DNA from: Amia ocellicauda
Taxonomy: Eukaryota; Chordata; Actinopteri; Amiiformes; Amiidae
Direction: 5' to 3'
Assembly (NCBI RefSeq): GCF_036373705.1
Contig: NC_089850.1
Coordinates: forward strand, 25,240,733-25,304,732
DNA: 64,000 nucleotides
The position numbers were made by a program, and so were the translations under genes. Positions within the stretch are counted from its first letter, which is position 1, and each line of letters begins with the position of its first letter. Shown here piece after piece: positions 35,930 through 44,818 of this stretch. The notes beneath the pieces are model-generated. The model was not told the origin of the DNA, searched no databases, and was given only the letters and a program-made list of their open reading frames with translations.

Positions 35930-38332
35930 TGAGGGAAAAAAGTATTTGATCCCCTGCTGATTTTGTACGTTTGCCCACTGATAAAGAAATGATCAGTCTA
36001 TAATTTTAATGGTAGGTGTATTTTATACAATGAGAGACAGAATAACGACAAAAAAAATCCAGAAAAACGCATTTCAAAAAAGTTATAAATTGATTTGCAT
36101 GTTAATGAGGGAAATAAGTATTTGATCCCCTATCAATCAGCAAGATTTCTGGCTCCCAGGTTTCTTTTATACAGGTAACAAGCTGAGATTAGGAGCACTC
36201 TCTTAAAGGGAGACACCTGTCCACAGAAGCAATCAATCAATCAGATTCCAAACTCTCCACAAGGGCCAAGACCAAAGAGCTGTCCAAGGATGTCAGGGAC
36301 AAGATTGTAGACCTACACAAGGCTGGAATGGGCTACAAGACCATCACCAAGCAGCTTGGTGAGAAGGTGACAACAGTTGGTGCGATTATTCGCAAATGGA
36401 AGAAACTGATGCTGCCTATGACCCCAAGAACACCATCCCCACCGTCAAACATGGAGGTGGAAACATTATGCTTTGGGGGTGTTTTTCTGCTAAGGGGACA
36501 GGACAACTGCACCGCATCAAAGGGACGATGGACGGGGCCATGTACTGTCAAATCTTGGGTGAGAACCTGCTTCCCTCAGCCAGGGCATTGAAAATGGGTC
36601 GTGGATGGGTATTCCAGCATGACAATGACCCAAAACACACAGCCAAGGCAACAAAGGAGTGGCTCAAGAAGAAGCACATTAAGGTCCTGGAGTGGCCTAG
36701 CCAGTCTCCAGACCTTAATCCCATAGAAAATCTGTGGAGGGAGCTGAAGGTTCGAGTTGCCAAACGTCAGCCTCGACACCTTAATGACTTGGAGAGGATC
36801 TGCAAAGAGGAGTGGGAAAAAATCCCTCCTGAGATGTGTGCAAACCTGGTGGCCAACTACAAGAAACGTCTGACCTCTGTGATTGCCAACAAGGGTTTTG
36901 CCACCAAGTACTAAGTCGAAGGGGTCAAATACTTATTTCCCTCATTAACATGCAAATCAATTTATGACTTTTTTGAAATGCGTTTTTCTGGATTTTTTTG
37001 TTGTTCTGTCTCTCTCTGTTAAAATACACCTACCATTAAAATTATAGACTGATCATTTCTTCGTCAGTGGGCAAACGTACATAATCAGCAGGGGATCAAA
37101 TACTTTTTTCCCTCACTGTATAGTCTAACAAAGTTCATTAATGTACTTAATTAATACAAGATGTGCAGTAAGTTATATCCATATTATCTGCTCCTTGTAA
37201 ATGGAAGAAATTGAAAACCAAAGATTATAATAAATAAGTGAAATATGTCTTTACAGGATGTTTTAGTTTATAGCAGTATGTAAAATCAGTTTCTTTAAGC
37301 TTCAAAGGAATGCCAGCTTTGGCATAGTGAAATGATTTTTGCATAGGATCTTTAGTTACTTTCCATTGCATAAGATAAAACTATATGTAATGTATGATTA
37401 AACATGCATGGTGCTGTCTGAGGGAAATATGGTTACCATGGGTAATTGCCTGTACTTGACAGGAAGCTCTACCCTTGTTATGCACCTCAACAGAATCAGT
37501 TCAAACAAGCGAAAAAATAAAAATACTGAGGACTCTTCTTTCAGTCTCACCTGAGCACACCAATGCACAGACTGACAGCAACGAAATATACCACATAGAA
37601 AGTCACCAAACACTTCAGCAGATTCAGGACAATAATCTGGAAAAATACACATGGAAAACAATATAACATAACTCATGTAAAGCAGTAACCCACAAAATAA
37701 TTATTACATATTTGCTATCAACAGGAATAGCTTTCTTATTAAAAATGTGAATGTGGAGTATGGTGTATTAATTTGGTTTGTTTACAAACATTTGTTGACT
37801 ACTCGCAGACAGACAGACAGCACAGTTAATTCAGATCAGTTTATTGTTCAGATTTCAATGACCTCTTATTAATATTATGCATTTATTTTAATATTTAACA
37901 CTCAAAACTACCAAAAATAAATTATAATCATTTTTTTAAGTCAAATTGTTAATACAAATCACAGACAGCATCAATTTGCAGTGCATTACTAAGTAATGTG
38001 CTTTCTAAGGAATACATCAATTCTTCAAAGTTTTTGACTTTTTTAGGATATACATATATTATAAAAAGTGTAGACGGCCTACATTTAATTTACCCTTGAA
38101 TTGCATTTAAAAATGCTTAAACTGTTTAGAATTAGATTTCCACAGAATTGTACATACATTCTTATCAAAATCTCAGAAACTTAAAACAACAATTTCCACC
38201 AACACACTGAATTAGTTTTGTTAATATATTTATTTTACCATCAGTTTTGTAATAATGTAGCACATACAGAGTGAGAAACAAAACAAAACATTATTTTACC
38301 TTTGGGTGAGCAATACTGGTCTTGACTGCCAT
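31255..38332 (-). CDS. tmem244: Transmembrane protein 244, complete six-exon coding region
   Basis: Coding exons in transcript order: 38300-38332, 37551-37636, 35648-35724, 34795-34920, 34077-34121, 31255-31349. All introns are GT-AG with matching phases. The sum is 462 bp, or 153 residues plus TGA. The protein starts [11 protein letters not shown] and contains [42 protein letters not shown] and EHWWVAL, matching the conserved segments of vertebrate TMEM244. Four hydrophobic stretches are visible (about residues 12-39, 67-85, 94-110, 125-141), so it is probably a four-pass membrane protein. Its biochemical function is unknown. Its position between ARHGAP18 and L3MBTL3 matches human. Introns 2 and 5 carry Tc1-like insertions, but no exon is damaged. 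Confidence 0.93.
31786..31852. repeat. Compound (CTA)n-(TAA)n microsatellite
   Basis: A CTA run of roughly 16 units passes directly into TAA units, within TMEM244 intron 5. Confidence 0.93.
31916..32090. mobile_element. Solo terminal repeat of the IR/DR Tc1 family
   Basis: This matches the right end of the element at 35927-37118: 'catgcaaatcaatttat', 'gaaatgcgttttt', 'cacctaccattaaaatta' and 'gggcaaacgta' occur in the same order. It ends 'cctcactg' followed by TA. Only one terminal repeat is present, and the inner direct-repeat unit is missing. It is therefore a truncated relic or the result of recombination, inside TMEM244 intron 5. Confidence 0.85.
32410..33630 (-). mobile_element. Tc1-like DD36E transposon, copy B (apparently intact)
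   Basis: The element is 1221 bp, flanked by TA on both sides, with about 29-bp terminal inverted repeats starting CACTCACCTAAAGGATTATT. The right repeat has one change (tgtttct for tgttcct). It encodes an uninterrupted transposase on the minus strand and lies in TMEM244 intron 5, in the same orientation as the host gene. Its right side abuts a long (TA)n tract (33631-33685). Confidence 0.95.
32442..33482 (-). CDS. Tc1/mariner transposase, DD36E type, intact 346-residue ORF
   Basis: A DDE transposase that would cut and paste its own transposon at TA sites. The N-terminal paired-type helix-turn-helix covers about residues 1-115 ([21 protein letters not shown], then [12 protein letters not shown]) with basic [13 protein letters not shown] between. 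The catalytic core follows: first D in AWSDESRF, second D in [11 protein letters not shown] in [12 protein letters not shown]. Counting residues gives 36 between the second D and the E, so this is DD36E rather than the DD34E of classic Tc1. It ends KAKGGQTQY, the usual Tc1-type terminus. Copy A has LRRMGYNS where this copy has LRPMGYNS, which may or may not affect activity. No stops or frameshifts are present. DD36E elements named Incomer have been described in animals; membership in that group is an inference. Confidence 0.93.
   Translation of the reverse strand: MGKKGDLSNFERGMVVGARRAGLSISQSAQLLGFSRTTISRVYKEWCEKGKTSSMRQSCGRKCLVDARGQRRMGRLIQADRRATLTEITTRYNRGMQQSICEATTRTTLRPMGYNSRRPHRVPLISTTNRKKRLQFAQAHQNWTVEDWKNVAWSDESRFLLRHSDGRVRTWRKQNENMDPSCLVTTVQAGGGGVMVWGMFSWHTLGPLVPIGHGLNATAYLSIVSDHVHPFMTTMYPSSDGYFQQDNAPCHKGRIILNWFLEHDNEFTVLNWPPQSPDLNPIEHLWDVVERELHALDVHPTNLHQLQDAVLSIWANVSKECFQHLVESMPRRIKAVLKAKGGQTQY
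33631..33685. repeat. (TA)n tract at right end of Tc1 copy B
   Basis: Uninterrupted TA run directly abutting the right terminal repeat. Confidence 0.95.
34275..34328. repeat. (GAAA)n microsatellite, slightly imperfect
   Basis: AAAG/GAAA tetranucleotide repeat with a few substitutions (ggaa, gata), in TMEM244 intron 4. Confidence 0.92.
35842..35926. repeat. (TA)n tract, about 85 bp
   Basis: Long uninterrupted TA run in TMEM244 intron 2 that ends exactly at the left terminus of the IR/DR Tc1 element. Confidence 0.95.
35927..37118 (+). mobile_element. Tc1-like DD34E transposon with IR/DR ends, internally deleted
   Basis: The element is 1192 bp and flanked by TA. Each end has a roughly 200-bp inverted repeat. 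At the left the outer unit CAGTGAGGGAAAAAAGTATT recurs about 170 bp further in as 'gagggaaataagtatttgat', and the right end mirrors this. Two direct-repeat units per terminal repeat is the IR/DR layout of Sleeping Beauty-like elements. The transposase inside is incomplete. The insertion is in TMEM244 intron 2, opposite to the host gene's strand. Confidence 0.92.
36262..36914 (+). pseudogene. DD34E Tc1 transposase remnant with central deletion
   Basis: The first helix-turn-helix is readable as [18 protein letters not shown] through GAIIRKWKK, but the expected ATG reads AGG (36262-36264). At about 36405 the sequence jumps to [17 protein letters not shown]. This removes the rest of the DNA-binding region, the nuclear-localisation segment and the first catalytic aspartate, and shifts frame. 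From there an open frame (36396-36914) runs to the end: second D in [10 protein letters not shown] in [11 protein letters not shown], with 34 residues between, ending KGFATKY. It cannot encode an active enzyme. The element could move only if another copy supplied transposase. Confidence 0.9.
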
Positions 38333-39756
38333 GGAACCATGCTGTTTTACCAACGCAGGTCCTCAGAATGGGTTTAATTGTAATAATTCTTTAAAAGATA
38401 GATGTTAGCAGGTACTAGTAGTGTATTAATGAGAGCTGCTTTTAGGGCTTTATTGGATTACAGAGATAACAACCATCTGCCAATCTGTGGTGGATAAAGC
38501 ACATAAGTCCTGCCCACACTCATAGCTGCCAGTATCTAAAAATACACTATACTCTATATTGACATTTAAAAATACATAACATATATTTCAATAGTAATAT
38601 GAGGTTAATTCCTTATTGTGCAATACATTATTTATACATATATGTTTTATTTTTTTTATTATATAAACTCCTGCTCAAGTTCTGGGAATTGTGCCAGACA
38701 GTTGTGTTGTTGATTATCCATAGCTGGCTAAATTAAATGCAAATAAGCTGTACAGCCTCTGTTTTACTTTGGAGTGGTTCTTTTTTAAAGACCCTTGACA
38801 TGAATCTCCATTAAACGGACTGTATGTATCACAAGAGGTTCTACCAAAGAATGTGTCTTTGGTCAGATACATGACAAGATTCACTGGCTGACTCCCATGA
38901 CTACTTGTTCAGTCTTTGTAATTAGTTTTACCGTCAAGGATGAATTCATCACATATGACTAAATCCATGTGTATTAATCCAGATACCTGAAAACATACAA
39001 ATAAAAGCATAAAAGTAAGCCTTTGGATTAAAAATCTATCAAGCCATTGGTGACTGAGGAGCAGTAATATGTCTTCTAGGCATCACCCAACAATTTAAAC
39101 ATAATTGTTTACCTGTATTGACCCTATTCATTCTGATCTGACTCAAAGTGAATTTTGACTGTTTGAGTTAGATTTTATGATGAAACCTATATGTTATGGT
39201 GAGTTAGACAGAATTTCCTGGATATTGGAACTCAAACATGACAAACAAATAAGCTGTTCTAGAGTCTCGTGAACTAAAAATTAAGAGTTTAAAGGAAACT
39301 TTAAAGCAAAGCTTTTCTACCTGTATGTATCTGTAGCATGTGTTGTTTGTGCAAATTACTGGACCTATGTTTTCTGTTCTCTGTAGCTGTTTAACTACCC
39401 TCAAAACTTTTGCTCAATGCTCTATGTCATGTTTCGTTTTCCTGTTTCCTTGACATAGACAAAAGGATTGGATTTAAAGCTATTTGTAATGTATGTTTGA
39501 ACGCAACATATTTTTATAATTTTAGTTTATGGTTATTTATAATTTGATTATATTTATTTGATTATTATTATTATTATTATTAATAAAATTGACAGATCCT
39601 AAAGGACATTGGCATAGGGTGTGATGGATGTTTTCAAGGGAAGAGCCACAATCACAGGGCACCCCTGCTGTGGGACATCTTTATACAGTTGATTGCCAAA
39701 CATAATTTCCTGGTCAAATGGACAGCAGAAGGCTTTTTCTAGGGTCTTACATCATG

Positions 39757-40047
39757 TTAATATTTGCCCATTGTCAAAGTTAAACATAACAAGGGACTTC
39801 TCTGGGGACTAGAATGGTTGGTTTGTGTCATCTGAGGTGAGGGGGGAGTAGACAGCTCCTCTTCTATTATCAAATCTGGTTTTGTTCTCTGTATAATAAT
39901 TGACATTACGTGTGTAAAAGTGGGGATTTTTATCAGCTGATTCTCCATTAAAAGGCTAACAAAATGCTTGTATATGTCATCAAAAATGTCAAATGTAATT
40001 TGGTCTAGGCCATAATTTCTTAAGGTTTCAGCAGAAGACAATTGCAT
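39757..40047 (-). CDS. Unassigned ORF, 96 codons
   Basis: I do not recognise this ORF. The N-terminal two thirds read like real protein: SSAETLRNYGLDQITFDIFD, YKHFVSLLMENQLIKIPTF and SIIIQRTKPDLIIEEE are balanced in composition, with alternating hydrophobic residues suggestive of helices. A Ser/Pro/Thr-rich tail follows. No acceptor that would join it to an upstream exon was found, and stop codons lie just upstream in frame. It may be a fragment of a transposable element, a terminal exon of an unrecognised gene, or chance. It lies between TMEM244 and L3MBTL3, on the TMEM244 strand. Confidence 0.2.
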   Translation of the reverse strand: MQLSSAETLRNYGLDQITFDIFDDIYKHFVSLLMENQLIKIPTFTHVMSIIIQRTKPDLIIEEELSTPPSPQMTQTNHSSPQRSPLLCLTLTMGKY

Positions 40048-40451
40048 GGGGATTTAATTTTCTTTAAATGTTCTACATTGCTATTACAAAAGCTGTGGAC
40101 GAAGTCAAACCAAAAGATTTATGTAAGCTCTGCACTAAAATGAGGACCCAAGGTCACATGTGCAAATGAAGAGCATGTGCATTATGTATTGAGAACAGGA
40201 AGTGAGTCCTGACAAAGATGTGAGAATCCAGAACAGATAGCTTGTTGAACATTTGAGTTCTCTGAAGAAATGCATGGATGGATGTAATTCTACGTACAAT
40301 CAAGAATATAAAGCATACATTTTATTTAAAAAAAATTATACAAAATGTATGCATTTGTTACTTTAGGTGTAGGGGAAAGGGGGAAAATCCAGTCGTGACT
40401 CCAAATTAACCCAGGTATTATGTGACCAGCTGGTAGCTTTAAGATGGATCA

Positions 40452-40645
40452 GGCGTTCTCAGTCCTTGTCCTGGAGACACATTGTATCTCTTGGTTTCCA
40501 TTCCATGTCATCCTTCAGCTAATCAAATTAATTGAGGCCTTAAATGAAGTATCTCAATCTTTAAGAGCTGCAAACAAAAACAATTGATTCATTTTTGGGG
40601 AAATAAAACTAAAACATGAGTTTATTTTCAGGACTGAGAATGACC
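40452..40645. mobile_element. MITE-like repeat with short inverted ends
   Basis: The left end 'cgttctcagtccttgtcctg' and the right end, read in reverse as 'tcattctcagtcctg', are imperfect inverted repeats about 190 bp apart. The interior has the wording of a common fish repeat ('cagctaatcaaattaattga'). There is no coding sequence. A small non-autonomous DNA transposon is the most likely identity, and the exact borders are uncertain. Confidence 0.45.
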
Positions 40646-41246
40646 AAATTGGGGAGATTCAAATATTGTACTTTTCATTTCTATGATATGCATCTCTTTG
40701 GTACAACCATCTCCTTTAATATAGCATTTAGTTATTATGAATCTATGTAATATACATACAAATAATCTTACAGCTAAAGTAGGCAATTATCATAATATAT
40801 ATCCTTCTAAGAATTAAATCTATATTTTTACAATGAACCCAAAAGAAAAGGGAGAAACAATATCAGTTATTTAAACAAACACACATCATTATCCCAACAA
40901 TAAATGTCTTGTAATTAAGTAAGTGACTATATTAATACTAAAAAAGCTTTAATAATCTTAGCATGTTTAGCTAAGGTTACTTCATTCCTTCACACTGCAA
41001 AATAAAGGAAGCCATCTTCTTTCATATCATTCATCCTGCTCAGAGGGTACAATAGTCAGTAACTGTTAATGGTTTGCCAGGATGAGTTATTTCAGCCTAC
41101 CTTTTGTATTATCTACTGTACACTGAAAATATAGACTTTATTTGAAATATTTTAGCGGAAGCTGTTATGTAAGACTATGTAAGACTCCCACAATCAAAGG
41201 TAGTTGATATGCAGAATATATTAAAACAGCTCTCAGTCAGGTAAAA

Positions 41247-41253
<7 letters not shown>

Positions 41254-41327
<74 letters not shown>
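41254..41327. repeat. (TA)n tract at left end of Tc1 copy C
   Basis: TA run of about 74 bp preceded by poly-A and directly abutting the transposon. Confidence 0.95.
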
Positions 41328-41330
<3 letters not shown>

Positions 41331-42548
41331 TCACCTAAAGGATTATTAGGAACACCATACTAATACTGTGTTTGACCCCCTTTCGCCTTCAGAACTGCCT
41401 TAATTCTACGTGGCATTCATTCAACAAGGTGCTGAAAGCATTCTTTAGAAATGTTGGCCCATATTGATAGGATAGCATCTTGCAGTTGATGGAGATTTGT
41501 GGGATGCACATCCAGGGCACGAAGCTCCCGTTCCACCACATCCCAAAGATGCTCTATTGGGTTGAGATCTGGTGACTGTGGGGGCCAGTTTAGTACAGTG
41601 AACTCATTGACATGTTCAAGAAACCAATTTGAAATGATTCGACCTTTGTGACATGGTGCATTATCCTGCTGGAAGTAGCCATCAGAGGATGGGTACATGG
41701 TGGTCATAAAGGGATGGACATGGTCAGAAACAATGCTCAGGTAGGCCGTGGCATTTAAACGATGCCCAATTGGCACTAAGGGGCCTAAAGTGTGCCAAGA
41801 AAACATTCCCCACACCATTACACCACCACCACCAGCCTGCACAGTGGTAACAAGGCATGATGGATCCATGTTCTCATTCTGTTTACGCCAAATTCTGACT
41901 CTACCATCTGAATGTCTCAACAGAAATCGAGACTCATCAGAGCAGGCAACATTTTTCCAGTCTTCAACTGTCCAATTTTGGTGAGCTTGTGCAAATTGTA
42001 GCCTCTTTTTCCTATTTGTAGTGGAGATGAGTGGTACCCGGTGGGGTCTTCTGCTGTTGTAGCCCATCCGCCTCAAGGTTGTACGTGTTGTGGCTTCACA
42101 AATGCTTTGCTGCATACCTCGGTTGTAACGAGTGGTTATTTCAGTCAAAGTTGCTCTTCTATCAGCTTGAATCAGTCGGCCCATTCTCCTCTGACCTCTA
42201 GCATCAACAAGGCATTTTCGCCCACAGGACTGCCGCATACTGGATGTTTTTCCCTTTTCACACCATTCTTTGTAAACCCTAGATATGGTTGTGCGTGAAA
42301 ATCCCAGTAACTGAGCAGATTGTGAAATACTCAGACCGGCCCGTCTGGCACCAACAACCATGCCACGCTCAGAATTGCTTAAATCACCTTTCTTTCCCAT
42401 TCAGACATTCAGTTTGGAGTTCAGGAGATTGTCTTGACCAGGACCACACCCCTAAATGCATTGAAGCAACTGCCATGTGATTGGTTGATTAGAAAATTGC
42501 ATTAATGAGAAATTGAACAGGTGTTCCTAATAATCCTTTAGGTGAGTG
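41328..42548 (-). mobile_element. Tc1-like DD36E transposon, copy C (transposase truncated)
   Basis: The element is 1221 bp, the same length as copy B. Both ends carry the inverted repeat starting CACTCACCTAAAGGATTATT, and it is flanked by TA tracts on both sides (41254-41327 and 42549-42567). It lies in the TMEM244-L3MBTL3 intergenic region. The transposase frame has one nonsense change. Confidence 0.94.
41360..42400 (-). pseudogene. Tc1-like DD36E transposase, copy C, nonsense near C-terminus
   Basis: The frame is the same length as in copy B. A TCA serine codon has become TGA (41417-41419), ending translation after 327 residues and removing the last 19 (from SMPRR to QTQY). All three catalytic residues remain. 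Other changes from copy B include W to C just before the first catalytic aspartate (ACSDESRF), R for P in LRRMGYNS, and D to V in LEHVNEF. The W-to-C change beside the active site would probably harm activity even without the stop. Whether the shortened protein could act is unknown. Confidence 0.9.
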
Positions 42549-42567
42549 TATATATATATATATATAT

Positions 42568-44640
42568 AATATTGGCTTCAAACTGATTTGCACCTGAGTA
42601 TATTCCACTCACAATCAACCAAACATTTGTTTTAATATCTCCACAATAGTTATAACAAAAAAAATGTATACAAACTTAAACACAGGCAATACTTTGGTAA
42701 CTCATAAACCTTTCATTTTTCCTAAAGTGAAAATATTCAATTAAGTAGAGAATAAATGCTGGAATGTATTCAGTTATTCCTTTCTTCATCAAAAAAACTG
42801 AGTTTTACTATGAAAGAATACAAAAAACATTAGAGCACATAACAAGAAATGTAAGGAAACTACACTGAACAGAAGCAGACTTCACTGAAGATGACACAGA
42901 TATTTCAACTGAATTTCAATAGCTAAGGTAGCTCTAAAAATATATATATTTTTCCCTGTGTGAAACATGTCTTCAGAGCAGCTATGTTACAATATGAAAA
43001 TGAAGAGGAGGGAATATCAGCTCCAATTTATTGTGCTGTTATTTTCTATATGCCAGTGGAGTCGAATGCAGAATTCCTATTGTACAGAAGCTCAGCCACA
43101 TCTTCAACACCAATGAATATACTGGGGATCCTGCTGTTAACAGTCTGTGACTTCATCTGGAAAATTAAAGAAATATCCATTTAATAGTAGAGAAGCCAAG
43201 GAAACAGCAGCTAGGCTGTCAAATAAATTGATGCTGAGTGTGACAGTCTCAGGAAAACACATGAAAAGCAGAAAGGTTCTCAAATAGCAGAGAATAATGA
43301 ATTCAAGCGATAAACAAAAAAATAACAAAAAACAAACAAACAAGAAAACACATCATTTTTTAAGTTAGGGTGGTTTCATAGACCACTTTAATGAACATAG
43401 AGGATCAAGTAAGATGTTAGTACAAGAGTTTGTATAAATGTTCTTGCATATAAATAGGTAATCATATGAAGTGAAGTAGATCCCATAAGAGTATGCTGGT
43501 CAAAAGTCAGGGTGATTTATACTTTTGTCAGTCCTATATATCTTAAGTACTGCACTTTATGAAGAAAGAATTAGTGGTACAAGACAGTGCCTCATTGAAG
43601 AACTGGTTTTTGAGTTCTTCAAAAATGACCAAGACCATCTATGATCTATTTATTGGTGCATCACCCCCTGATGAAGTATGACTGTAAGTTGAGCCATTTA
43701 ACTGGCATGGTATTAAGGAATAGAATACTGTTTAATATATTACTGGTTAATTGTCTTTTGTTTCATAACCTAGATGTTGCCATCTACAGGCAGCACAAGG
43801 AAGGTATCAATAAAAACATTGAATTCAGTAACAGATATAAGACAGACTGCCATCATTAAGGAACAGTGACCTAAATATATTTACAGGCAGACTGAAAGGC
43901 TCATACATTACAGTTGTTTTCCATAACCCTTTTCACAGCACTGTTACTGAATGAAATTCTCTAGGAATGGTGACAAAATGTTGTATTATAATCTGTTAGT
44001 TAATTACATATTTGACATTTAAGGCAGGAACATGCTGCGATAACCATTTATTTTTATATTTTAGTTCAAATCCCATGAATGCTAGTCGTTATTATGGATT
44101 AGTTAGTTATTAGCAAATTATAACCTGTTCTAGATTATTTACCATATTACTATATACCACACACTAACTGGACGTAAACCTTGGGCAAACAAGCATGTGT
44201 ATCTTACAAATGCATTGCAGTTGTTCAAAACTTTATTAAAATTTAACTCAGCTGAATATTAACACACCTGCTAAATGCACATTAAAGGTGCTCCACATAC
44301 CAAATCCCAAAGTAAAGAACAGTAACCCGCATTCTCACGTTTTCTTGGTGATACAGCCTATACCCTATACACACCCAACCTTGGATTTAAAATGAATTAT
44401 TTGACAGTTATCGTGCTTTGTATTATTATTTTCTTTATTATTATTGTATTGTGTTAATACTAGAATACGAAAATTGTCGAATTTCCATTTCACTTGTTAC
44501 CGTTATTAGCTTATTCATAATGAAACAAAGCAATTGTAATGTAAAACACGCAACATTGCTTGCGTAGATAAAACAGCATAATAATAATAATAATACAACG
44601 TTTAGCATTTACGATCTTGAGTTATGAACAAGACTACAAA
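42568..44640. other. Intergenic region upstream of L3MBTL3
   Basis: AT-rich sequence with no recognised gene or complete repeat. Small ORFs on both strands (for example 42960-43184) have no family resemblance. Confidence 0.45.
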
Positions 44641-44818
44641 GATAACTGCGCACACAAAGCTAATAATAGTGGACGGCTGCTAAAACTTTCAGTGTTTCTC
44701 ATCATGTGTTTTAGGCTATCCTTCAGCTCCTGTGCCAGTCGAAGCACTCGCTCGGCGCTTCGCTCATGCGCATTGACTCCTGCCTGGGCAATTTGTCAGT
44801 ACTCGTGAGAGAATTTGG
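44640..44818 (+). promoter_or_regulatory. Candidate L3MBTL3 promoter and non-coding first exon
   Basis: A local rise in G+C and CpG, with 'cgctcggcgcttcgctcatg' followed by 'cgcattgactc', contains a CATGCGCA core resembling half of an NRF1 site. It ends in a good splice donor (gaatttgg|gtaaga, donor at 44819). The first coding exon of L3MBTL3 starts with untranslated sequence after an acceptor at 47013, so an upstream non-coding exon must exist, and this is the best-looking candidate. The transcription start is not determined. Confidence 0.4.

Larger units (their letters stand above)
38333..41250. other. Intergenic region upstream of TMEM244
   Basis: AT-rich sequence. It should contain the TMEM244 promoter near 38333-38500, but no clear motif is visible. 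It also contains a short (ATT)n near 39565, an unexplained minus-strand ORF at 39757-40047 and a MITE-like element at about 40452-40645. Confidence 0.45.
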
